Source: Clostridia bacterium (GTDB lineage Bacteria; Bacillota; Clostridia; Peptostreptococcales; Anaerovoracaceae). From it: DNA of 13,157 bases. A model generated the notes under the pieces. It worked only from the letters and a program-made list of their open reading frames with translations, ran no database searches and had not been told where the DNA came from. Position 1 is the first letter of the stretch, and every line of letters begins with the position of its first letter. The position numbers were made by a program, and so were the translations under genes. The stretch is from the NCBI GenBank assembly GCA_024682015.1, contig JAIKZT010000223.1, forward strand, positions 1-13,157, given 5' to 3'. Shown piece by piece: positions 1 through 6,663 of the stretch.

Positions 1-33
1 GGGCTGAACCCCGGAAAATACGCGTTTCATGTT

Positions 34-2703
34 CTACTTGCCTCCCATATCCATGCTGATCTGCTCCCAGCCGTCGTCATCGTCTTCAGGCTGCTCCGTA
101 AAGGGCTCCTCTTCGGGCTGAGCGTCTTCCGCCTCTTTGCGAGGCGCCTTGGCGGCCTTCGCGGCCTTCTTCGGTTTCGCGGCCTTTTCCGCCTTTTCGG
201 GCTTTTCGGCTTTGCTTTCCTTTTCGCCCTTGCCGCCCTTCTTCGGATCCGGCGTCTCGGGATCCGGCTCGTCCTCCTCGCGGATGGACTTGGCCATCGC
301 GACGATCTCGCTCTCCTCGTCCACCTTCATGATGCGAACGCCCTGCGTGGTGCGGCCGAGCTTGGACACGTCGCCCGCCCCGATGCGGATGATGATGCCG
401 TCGGAGTTGATGAGGAAGATCTCGTCGTCGTCGAGCACCGTCATGGCGCCGACCAGGTAGCCGGTCTTGTCGAAGCGCGTCTTGTCGTAGGTGAGCAGGC
501 CCTTGCCGCCGCGGGACTGGAGCTTGTACTCCTTGACCGGCGTGCGCTTGCCATAGCCCTTTTCGGTGACCACGAGCAGCTCTTCGCCCTTGCTCGCCAG
601 CTCCATGGACACCACCTCGTCGTCCTTTTCGAGCGTGATCGCCCGAACGCCGCTGGCCGTGCGTCCCATGGCGCGCACCTCTTCCTCGCGGAACGAGATG
701 CACTTGCCCTTCTTCGTGATGATGATGACGTTCGCCTCGCCCGTCGTCTCCTTGATGGCGATCAGGTCGTCTCCGTCGTGGAGTTTGATCGCGATCAGCC
801 CTGCCTTGCGGTTCGTATCGAACTCGGACAGCTGCATCTTCTTGATGTTGCCCTGCCGCGTGCAGACCATGAGGTAGCGGTCCGGCGAAAATTCCTTCAC
901 GTTGATGACCGCCTGGATGCGCTCGCGCTGCAGCAGGTTCAGGAAGTTGACGGCCGGCGTGCCCTTGGCCGTGCGGTTGGCCTCGGGGATCTCGTACGCC
1001 TTGATGTTATATACCTTGCCCATGTTCGTGAAGAACATGAGATGGTCGTGGGTCGACGTGGTAACGAGGTGCTTCACGAAGTCGTTCTCGCGCGTCGTAA
1101 GCCCCGTAACGCCCTTGCCGCCGCGCTTCTGCGTGCGGTAGGTGTCCTCGGACACGCGCTTGATGTAGCCCAGGTGCGACACCGTGACCACGACGTTCTC
1201 CTCTTCGATGAGCTCGGATTCGTCCACTTCCTCTTCGTCAGCGACGATCTCCGTGCGGCGGGGATCGCCCCACTTGTTGCGGATCTCGGTAAGTTCATCC
1301 TTGACCACGCCCATCAGCAGGTGTTCGTCCGCCAGCAGGCTCTTGTAGTAGGCGATCTTATTGAGCAGCTCCTGGTATTCGGCCTCGAGCTTCTCCTTTT
1401 CGAGTCCCTGCAGGCGCTTCAGCTGCATGTCCAGGATGGCCTGGGCCTGAATGGCCGACAGGTTGAACCGCTCCATCAGGCGCTCCTTGGCGTCGTCGTA
1501 GCTCTCCCGGATGGTCTTGATGACCTCGTCGATGTTGTCGATGGCGATGAGAAGGCCCTGTACGATGTGCGCCCTCGCTTCCGCCTTGCCGAGCCTGTAC
1601 TTCGTGCGCCTCGTGAGGACTTCCTTCTGGTGGGCGATGTACTCCACCAGGATGTCCTTCAGGTTGAGCAGCTGCGGCCGGCCGTTCACGATCGCGATCA
1701 TGATGATGGAGATGTTCGTCTCCAGTTCCGTGTGCTTGTACAGCCTGTTGAGGGTCACCTTCGGGTTGGCGTCCTTCTTCAGGTCGATGACCACGCGCAC
1801 CTTGCCCTTGGAGGACTCATCGCGGATGTCCTTGATGCCCTCGAGCTTCTTGTCGCGCACGAGGTCGGCGATGTGGGCGATCATCGAGGCCTTGTTGACC
1901 CCGTAGGGGATCTCCGTGAAGATGATGGACATCGTGCCGCGGGAGCCTTCTTCGATGACGTACTTCGCGCGCACCCTCACCTTGCCCTGGCCCGTGCGGT
2001 AGGCCTCCTTGATGGAGGTCTTGCCGACGATGGTCGCGCCGGTGGGAAAGTCAGGTCCCTTGATGCATTTGGCGACCTCGTCCACCGTGGCGTTCGGGTT
2101 ATCGATCAGCTTGATCGTGCCGTCGATGACCTCGCGCAGGTTGTGGGGCGGAATGGACGTCGCCATGCCGACCGCGATGCCGTTGGCGCCGTTCACGAGC
2201 AGGTTCGGGAAGCGGGACGGCAATACGACCGGTTCCTTTTCCTCGCCGTCGTAATTCGGCACGTAATCGACGGTATCCTCGTCGATGTCCCGGAGCATCT
2301 CCAGGGCGAAGGGCGCCATGCGGGCTTCGGTGTAACGGGAAGCCGCCGCGCCGTCGCCGTCCATGGAACCGAAGTTGCCGTGGGGGTCGACCAGCGGATA
2401 GCGCATGTTCCACGGCTGCGCCAGGCGCACCATGGCGTCGTAGATGGAGGCATCGCCATGGGGGTGATATTTACCCATGACTTCGCCCACGATACGGGCG
2501 CTCTTCTTATGCGGCTTGTCCGGGGTGATCCCCAGCACGTCCAGGCCGTACAGGATGCGGCGATGGACGGGCTTTAAGCCGTCGCGAACGTCCGGAAGGG
2601 CGCGGGCGACGATAACGCTCATGGAGTAGTCGATGAAGGAGGTCTTCATCTCTTCGTATATTTCGTGCTGTACGATTTTTCTGTCTTCCAGCAGATCTGC
2701 CAT
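34..2703 (-). CDS. gyrA: DNA gyrase subunit A
   Basis: Breakage-reunion subunit of DNA gyrase; with GyrB it forms the A2B2 enzyme that adds negative supercoils using ATP. The 889-residue product has the winged-helix/tower core (about 1-500) with the catalytic tyrosine Y124 in RYTEAR. The C-terminal beta-pinwheel follows (about 500-807). A canonical GyrA box QKRGGKG lies at 525-531, which marks gyrase rather than topoisomerase IV, and a degenerate QSRGGKG box at 729-735. The start is fixed by an AAGGAGG site (2712-2718) 8 bases upstream. gyrA follows gyrB by 18 bases, so they are surely co-transcribed. Two oddities: an 82-residue charged tail (808-889) makes it longer than many GyrAs, and the position equivalent to E. 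coli S83 is alanine (A85), with D89 matching E. coli D87. No terminator is visible in the 33 bases beyond the stop. Confidence 0.98.
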   Translation of the reverse strand: MADLLEDRKIVQHEIYEEMKTSFIDYSMSVIVARALPDVRDGLKPVHRRILYGLDVLGITPDKPHKKSARIVGEVMGKYHPHGDASIYDAMVRLAQPWNMRYPLVDPHGNFGSMDGDGAAASRYTEARMAPFALEMLRDIDEDTVDYVPNYDGEEKEPVVLPSRFPNLLVNGANGIAVGMATSIPPHNLREVIDGTIKLIDNPNATVDEVAKCIKGPDFPTGATIVGKTSIKEAYRTGQGKVRVRAKYVIEEGSRGTMSIIFTEIPYGVNKASMIAHIADLVRDKKLEGIKDIRDESSKGKVRVVIDLKKDANPKVTLNRLYKHTELETNISIIMIAIVNGRPQLLNLKDILVEYIAHQKEVLTRRTKYRLGKAEARAHIVQGLLIAIDNIDEVIKTIRESYDDAKERLMERFNLSAIQAQAILDMQLKRLQGLEKEKLEAEYQELLNKIAYYKSLLADEHLLMGVVKDELTEIRNKWGDPRRTEIVADEEEVDESELIEEENVVVTVSHLGYIKRVSEDTYRTQKRGGKGVTGLTTRENDFVKHLVTTSTHDHLMFFTNMGKVYNIKAYEIPEANRTAKGTPAVNFLNLLQRERIQAVINVKEFSPDRYLMVCTRQGNIKKMQLSEFDTNRKAGLIAIKLHDGDDLIAIKETTGEANVIIITKKGKCISFREEEVRAMGRTASGVRAITLEKDDEVVSMELASKGEELLVVTEKGYGKRTPVKEYKLQSRGGKGLLTYDKTRFDKTGYLVGAMTVLDDDEIFLINSDGIIIRIGAGDVSKLGRTTQGVRIMKVDEESEIVAMAKSIREEDEPDPETPDPKKGGKGEKESKAEKPEKAEKAAKPKKAAKAAKAPRKEAEDAQPEEEPFTEQPEDDDDGWEQISMDMGGK

Positions 2704-2721
2704 CGTTTGTCCCTCCTTCCC

Positions 2722-4689
2722 TTAAACGTCCAGCGTCGCGTAGTGCGCGTTTTCTTCGATGAATTTCTTTCTGGGCGGGACCTTGTCTCCCATCAGCGTG
2801 GTGAAGATCTGATCCGCGGCCGCCATGTCGTCCACCGTGATCTGGACGAGCGTGCGGTTGTTGTAGTCCATGGTCGTCTCCCAGAGCTGTTCGGCGTCCA
2901 TTTCGCCAAGGCCTTTGTAGCGCTGGATCTCCGGCTTCGTCTTGCCCTGCGCGGCCAGGTCGGCGAGCAGTTTCTCCTGCTCCTTGTCCGAATACGTGTA
3001 CCACAGGTCCTTGCCGACCTTCTCTCCCTTGCCCACTTTGACCCTAAACAAGGGCGGCTGCGCCGCATAGACATAGCCCTCCTCGATGAGCTTGGGCATG
3101 TGACGGAAGAACAGCGTCAGCAGCAGCGTGCGGATGTGCGCGCCGTCCACGTCGGCATCCGTCATGATAATGATCTTGTGGTAGCGCAGCTTTTCGATGT
3201 TGAATTCGGATCCGATGCCGCAGCCGAACGCCGTGATCATATCCTTGATGGTGTCCGAACGCAGCATGCGGTCCGCGCTGGCCTTCTCGACGTTCAGAAT
3301 CTTGCCGCGAAGAGGCAGAATAGCCTGGCGCTTGCGGTCGCGGCCTTCCTTGGCGGAGCCGCCGGCGGAGTCACCCTCGACGATGAAGATCTCGGACAGC
3401 GCCGGGTCCTTTTCGGAGCAGTCCGCGAGCTTGCCCGGCAGGCTCGTGCTGTCGAGCGCCGTCTTTCTTCTCGTGAGGTCACGCGCCTTGCGCGCCGCTT
3501 CGCGCGCCCGGTACGCCTTGATGCACTTTTCGATGATGACGCGTGCCTGCGCCGGATTTTCCTCGAGGAACGCGAACACGTTCTCCGTCGTGACCTGGTC
3601 CACGAAGCTGCGCATGTCCATGTTGCCGAGCTTCGTCTTCGTCTGACCCTCGAACTGCGGCTCGGTGAGCTTGACGGAGATGATGGCCGTAAGGCCTTCG
3701 CGGATGTCCTCGCCCGACAGCGGCTCATCGTTTTCCTTGAGCAGCTTCGCCTTCAGCGCGTAGTTGTTGACCGCGCGCGTAAGAGCCGTCTTGAAACCGA
3801 CGAGATGCGTGCCGCCTTCGACGGTGTTGATGTTGTTGGCATAGGAAAGGATGACCTCGGTGTAGGAGTCGGTGTACTGCATCGCGACTTCGACTTCCTG
3901 GTCCTTCTTCTTGTATTCGTAGTAGATGATGTCGGGATGGATGGGCTGCTTGTTGGCGTTCTGGAACTTGACATACTCCTTGATACCGCCCTCGTAGTGG
4001 TAGACGCCCTTCTTTTTCTTGTCGCCGCGCTCATCCGTAAGGGAGATCTTGATGCCCTTGTTCAGGAAAGCCGTCTCCCGCAGGTGCGTTTCCAGCGTCG
4101 AGTAGCTGAACTCGATCTCGTCGAAGATCTCCTTGTCGGGGTGGAAGATGACCCGGCAGCCGGTCTGGCGCCCGCAGTCTCCGACCACTTCGACTTCGCT
4201 CGTCTTCTTGCCTTTGGAATAGGTCTGGCGGTAGATCTTGCCGCCGCGCATGCTTTCGACCTGCATGAAGTCGGACAGCACGTTGACGACGGAAGCGCCC
4301 ACGCCGTGCAGACCGCCGGAGACCTTGTATCCTCCTCCGCCGAACTTGCCGCCGGCGTGCAGGACCGTCATGATGACCTCCATGGCGGGTTTATGCATCT
4401 TGGGATGCTCATCCACCGGCATGCCTCTGCCGTTGTCGAGCACTTCCACGGAGTTGTCCTCGTGTATCGTTACCTGGATGTTCGTGCAAAAGCCGGCCAG
4501 CGCTTCGTCCACGGAGTTGTCCACGATCTCGTAGACGCAGTGGTGAAGGCCCCTGGGGCCGGTGCTGCCGATGTACATGCCGGGACGCTTGCGTACGGGA
4601 TCCAGACCTTCCAGAACCTGGATCTGTGAGGCGTTATATTCCTCTCCTCCTTGCTCGGGACCCGGTTTTTTTGACTCATCTAAAGCCAT
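2722..4689 (-). CDS. gyrB: DNA gyrase subunit B
   Basis: ATPase subunit of DNA gyrase, 655 residues, the usual size in Bacillota and without the insert of the E. coli protein. The GHKL ATPase domain shows the N-box EIVDNSVDEA (54-63; likely catalytic base E54 and Mg-binding N58), DNGRGMPV (85-92) and the ATP lid GGLHGVG (125-131). The TOPRIM domain shows EGDSAGG (438-444) and the metal-binding DADVD (511-515). The GyrA-interacting tail contains QRYKGLGEMD (589-598) and ends FIEENAHYATLDV, typical of GyrB. Start at 4689: AGGGGG (4701-4706) lies 11 bases upstream, and the first 20 residues are a short variable lead-in before the conserved core. It is transcribed away from dnaA by its own promoter in the origin spacer, whereas the usual position is downstream of recF on the same strand as dnaA. 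Confidence 0.98.
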   Translation of the reverse strand: MALDESKKPGPEQGGEEYNASQIQVLEGLDPVRKRPGMYIGSTGPRGLHHCVYEIVDNSVDEALAGFCTNIQVTIHEDNSVEVLDNGRGMPVDEHPKMHKPAMEVIMTVLHAGGKFGGGGYKVSGGLHGVGASVVNVLSDFMQVESMRGGKIYRQTYSKGKKTSEVEVVGDCGRQTGCRVIFHPDKEIFDEIEFSYSTLETHLRETAFLNKGIKISLTDERGDKKKKGVYHYEGGIKEYVKFQNANKQPIHPDIIYYEYKKKDQEVEVAMQYTDSYTEVILSYANNINTVEGGTHLVGFKTALTRAVNNYALKAKLLKENDEPLSGEDIREGLTAIISVKLTEPQFEGQTKTKLGNMDMRSFVDQVTTENVFAFLEENPAQARVIIEKCIKAYRAREAARKARDLTRRKTALDSTSLPGKLADCSEKDPALSEIFIVEGDSAGGSAKEGRDRKRQAILPLRGKILNVEKASADRMLRSDTIKDMITAFGCGIGSEFNIEKLRYHKIIIMTDADVDGAHIRTLLLTLFFRHMPKLIEEGYVYAAQPPLFRVKVGKGEKVGKDLWYTYSDKEQEKLLADLAAQGKTKPEIQRYKGLGEMDAEQLWETTMDYNNRTLVQITVDDMAAADQIFTTLMGDKVPPRKKFIEENAHYATLDV

Positions 4690-4742
4690 GAATATTTTTA
4701 CCCCCTATTTTGATGTTTTTCAGAATTATTTTCAACTTTGTC

Positions 4743-4771
4743 AGTATATCACCATTTTTCGCGTATTTCAA
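4743..4771 (-). promoter_or_regulatory. sigma-A promoter of gyrB-gyrA
   Basis: Read on the minus strand there is a -35 TTGAAA (4766-4771), a 17-base spacer and a -10 TATACT (4743-4748). A TG one base before the -10 makes it an extended -10 promoter. Transcription should start near 4736, giving a leader of about 47 bases before the gyrB ATG. This is the best match in the spacer and explains expression of the divergent gyrBA pair. Confidence 0.8.
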
Positions 4772-4851
4772 CGAGAAGGCCAAAAATCGCCTCATCACTT
4801 AATTTTGCTAAGTATTAACAGAAACAAATGTTCAAATCGTGTTTCAAAATC

Positions 4852-4876
4852 AAAAAATAATTTTTAAAAATTTTTT
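4852..4876. other. 25-bp pure A/T tract beside the DnaA boxes
   Basis: Twenty-five consecutive A/T base pairs made of short A and T runs, lying 12 bases before the first weak DnaA box. Such a tract is easily melted and may be intrinsically curved, so it is a candidate auxiliary unwinding or bending element of the origin. No triplet repeat like a DnaA-trio is visible next to it, so I rate the stretch downstream of dnaA as the likelier unwinding site. Confidence 0.45.
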
Positions 4877-4888
4877 CTCACTAAATGT

Positions 4889-4989
4889 TGTGGTTTTGGA
4901 AAGTGTGCAAAAAGTTTTCCACAACATGTGCAAAACCTGTGCATAACTTGAGCCTTTCAGCCTTTCAAACGGGATATTCCTGTGGAAAA
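4889..4989. other. oriC, upstream DnaA-box cluster
   Basis: Relative to the DnaA box TTATNCACA, boxes are seen at 4904-4912 (minus, TTTTGCACA), 4915-4923 (plus, TTTTCCACA), 4927-4935 (minus, TTTTGCACA), 4938-4946 (minus, TTATGCACA, a full match) and 4981-4989 (minus, TTTTCCACA). A weaker one lies at 4889-4897. The four central boxes start 11, 12 and 11 bases apart, close to one helical turn. The box at 4981-4989 lies where the -35 of the first dnaA promoter would be, which would allow autorepression by DnaA. This matches the incA/incB type of box region upstream of dnaA in Bacillota. Box identities are read directly; binding is inferred. Confidence 0.8.
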
Positions 4990-4997
4990 CTACTTTG

Positions 4998-5006
4998 TGA
5001 TATAAT
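4998..5006 (+). promoter_or_regulatory. dnaA promoter 1 (extended -10)
   Basis: TGATATAAT: a perfect TATAAT (5001-5006) with an upstream TG. No good -35 lies 16-18 bases upstream, and that place is taken by the DnaA box 4981-4989. Transcription from here would start near 5013 and give a leader of about 130 bases containing the inverted repeat at 5030-5081. Confidence 0.55.
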
Positions 5007-5029
5007 ACGGAAAGCCCATAGATATAGCG

Positions 5030-5081
5030 TTCGGCGGCTTGATGGGAGGGTCACCCGAAAAGGACCGCTCCGCCCGCCGAA
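5030..5081 (+). repeat. Inverted repeat in the dnaA leader
   Basis: TTCGGCGG (5030-5037) and CCGCCGAA (5074-5081) are perfect 8-base complementary arms around a 36-base loop. The loop includes GGGTCACCC (5048-5056), itself nearly symmetric. The repeat lies between the two candidate dnaA promoters, so only transcripts from the first would carry the stem. It could be an mRNA leader structure or a protein-binding dyad; the sequence does not decide. Confidence 0.5.
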
Positions 5082-5091
5082 GGTTTTAATG

Positions 5092-5100
5092 TGCTATAAT
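5092..5100 (+). promoter_or_regulatory. dnaA promoter 2 (extended -10)
   Basis: TGCTATAAT: a perfect TATAAT (5095-5100) preceded by TG, with no recognisable -35. Transcription would start near 5107, 36 bases before the dnaA ATG, and would skip the inverted repeat upstream. Confidence 0.5.
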
Positions 5101-5142
5101 TATATAGAAAGAGACGTCCCAAAAAAGGGCTTTTACGGACAT

Positions 5143-6501
5143 ATGACGAAAACGGAACTCAAGGAAAACTGGGAGAAGATGCTGGAGATCGTGGAGAAGA
5201 AGGTCGACCGCCTGAAGGTCGATACGTTCTTCCGCCCCCTCACGCCCATCAGGCTGAGCGAGCGCAAGGATACGATCTATCTGAAGACGGCCGGGTCCAA
5301 CAGCAGCTTCTATCAGAACATGATCAACAATCACAAGGCCTTCTTCGAAGAAGCCTGCGTTGCCGTGCTCGGCAAGACTTACAGGATCGAAGTTGCGGAC
5401 GACCTTCCCGACGAGGAAGAGGAAGACGACGTCAAAAAACCCAATCCCATCCCGGAAGAGCAGAACATCGGTTTCAACCCCCGTTACACGTTCGATACCT
5501 TTGTGAAAGGTCCCAACAATCAGCTCGCGCTCGCTGCCTGCCTGGCGATCGCGTCGGCCAAAGGCTATTCCAAGGAATACAATCCCCTGTTCATCTACAG
5601 CGGCCCGGGGCTCGGCAAGACGCACCTGATGCACGCGGTAGGCCAGTATGTGATCCAGCACTTCCCTAAAAAGCGCGTCATGTACGTGTCCTCCGAAGCC
5701 TTTACGAACGAGTATGTATCGGCGGTCCGCATCGACAAGGACATGGAGAAGTTCCGCAACAAGTACAGAAAGGTGGACCTTCTGCTGTTTGACGACGTGC
5801 AGTTCATGTCCGGCAGAAAAGAGACGCAGGAGGAACTGTTCAATACGTTCGACGCTCTCTACAATGCCCACAAACAGATCATCTTCACGTCGGACAAGCC
5901 TCCCAAAGACCTCGTGGGCATTCCCGAGCGGCTTACGACGCGCTTCAGCTGGGGCCTTCCCGTTGACATCCAGGAGCCGGAATACGAAACGCGCTTGGCC
6001 ATTCTGCTGAACCTGGCGACGCTGAACGGCATCGAGATCACGGACGACGTGCAGGAGCTCCTGAGCGTCATCGCGGAGAACGTCAAAGGCAGCATCCGGG
6101 AACTCGAAGGCGCCTTCACCCGCGTGCACGCCATGGCAGAGCTGCAGGGCAAACAGATGAACAAGGATCTCGCGAAGAGCGTGCTGACGGAAGTCTTCAA
6201 CATCAAGTCAAAGGAGATTACGCCGGACGCCATCAAACGGGCCGTTTCGAAGTATTTCGGCGTAAAGATCTCCGACATGGAGGGGGAAAAGCGTTCCAAG
6301 AACATCGCCTACCCCCGCCAGATCGCGATCTATCTCATCCGCGAGCATACGAATTACTCGCTGCCGCAGATGGGCAAGCTGTTCGGCAACCGCGACCATA
6401 CGACCATACGGCACAGCTATGAAAAGATGTTGAAGGAGATCGAAACGAGCGAGGATCTTCGCCAGACGGTGGATCACATCTTTGAAATGGTGGAGAGCTG
6501 A
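5143..6501 (+). CDS. dnaA: Chromosomal replication initiator DnaA
   Basis: AAA+ ATPase that binds DnaA boxes, opens the origin and helps load the replicative helicase. The 452-residue product has domain I (about 1-83), a short acidic linker (about 85-108), the AAA+ domain with Walker A GPGLGKT (154-160), Walker B LLLFDDVQF (213-221), sensor 1 near IIFTSD (246-251), a TTRF arginine-finger region (265-268) and sensor 2 in GSIRELEGA. The C-terminal DNA-binding helix-turn-helix carries the DnaA signature NRDHTTIRHS (416-425). The frame stays open back to 4885, but that extension would run through promoters and DnaA boxes. MTKTELKENW aligns with normal DnaA N-termini, so I start at 5143. The ribosome site is weak (AAAAAAGGG ends 13 bases away), suggesting modest or regulated translation; an in-frame ATG at 5089 is a less likely alternative. 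Confidence 0.97.
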   Translation: MTKTELKENWEKMLEIVEKKVDRLKVDTFFRPLTPIRLSERKDTIYLKTAGSNSSFYQNMINNHKAFFEEACVAVLGKTYRIEVADDLPDEEEEDDVKKPNPIPEEQNIGFNPRYTFDTFVKGPNNQLALAACLAIASAKGYSKEYNPLFIYSGPGLGKTHLMHAVGQYVIQHFPKKRVMYVSSEAFTNEYVSAVRIDKDMEKFRNKYRKVDLLLFDDVQFMSGRKETQEELFNTFDALYNAHKQIIFTSDKPPKDLVGIPERLTTRFSWGLPVDIQEPEYETRLAILLNLATLNGIEITDDVQELLSVIAENVKGSIRELEGAFTRVHAMAELQGKQMNKDLAKSVLTEVFNIKSKEITPDAIKRAVSKYFGVKISDMEGEKRSKNIAYPRQIAIYLIREHTNYSLPQMGKLFGNRDHTTIRHSYEKMLKEIETSEDLRQTVDHIFEMVES

Positions 6502-6507
6502 ATCCGG

Positions 6508-6609
6508 TTTTCCACACATTCCACATTTCATCCACAGGGGTTTCCACAGGTTTTCCTTACGATAAACCCTTTAAAAAGAACGGAGAAGCGGGATATCTCC
6601 TTTTCCACA
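6508..6609. other. oriC, downstream DnaA-box cluster
   Basis: Between dnaA and dnaN, five CCACA-ended boxes all point the same way: 6508-6516 (TTTTCCACA), 6517-6525 (weak, CATTCCACA), 6528-6536 (TCATCCACA), 6540-6548 (GTTTCCACA) and 6601-6609 (TTTTCCACA). The first four start 9, 11 and 12 bases apart. The last lies 4 bases from the candidate DnaA-trio. This is the position and orientation of the unwinding half of bipartite Bacillota origins, such as incC of B. subtilis. Boxes are seen; function follows from the family pattern. Confidence 0.8.
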
Positions 6610-6613
6610 GCCT

Positions 6614-6650
6614 CTACCGCTATTACCGCTATCAAAACTATATACATATA
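6614..6650 (+). other. Candidate DnaA-trio and DNA unwinding element
   Basis: After box 6601-6609 and a 4-base GCCT spacer, the plus strand reads in threes: CTA, CCG, CTA, TTA, CCG, CTA (6614-6631). It contains a 9-base tandem repeat, TACCGCTAT (6615-6623 and 6624-6632). The known DnaA-trio is 3'-[G/A]A[T/A]-5' on the opposite strand, so CTA and TTA triplets match while CCG does not: 4 of 6 triplets. An A/T-rich stretch (6630-6650) follows and runs into the dnaN ribosome site (AAGGAG, 6650-6655). Box, short GC spacer, trios and AT-rich DNA is the order described for the B. subtilis unwinding system. Confidence 0.7.
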
Positions 6651-6663
6651 AGGAGCCGCTGCC

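Noticed and set aside
1..33. GGGCTGAACCCC beyond gyrA as a terminator stem
   Set aside because: Three-base arms at the window edge and no T run in the minus direction; too little sequence to support it.
2665..4629. A 654-codon open frame on the plus strand opposite gyrB, and a 599-codon one opposite gyrA (778-2577)
   Set aside because: Antisense shadows. They exist because gyrB and gyrA almost never use TTA, CTA or TCA codons in the matching frame. The translations are rich in Val, Leu, Asp, His and Arg with no recognisable domain, and the sense frames are clear gyrase subunits.
4821..4845. GAAACA...TGTTTC inverted repeat in the gyrB-dnaA spacer as a parS (Spo0J/ParB) site
   Set aside because: The half-sites resemble the ends of parS, but they are separated by 13 bases, are turned outward, and the CACGTG core is missing.
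4885..5142. An 86-residue N-terminal extension of DnaA from an ATG at 4885
   Set aside because: It overlaps the DnaA boxes and both candidate promoters, and it has a composition unlike DnaA. The ATG at 5143 matches the family N-terminus.
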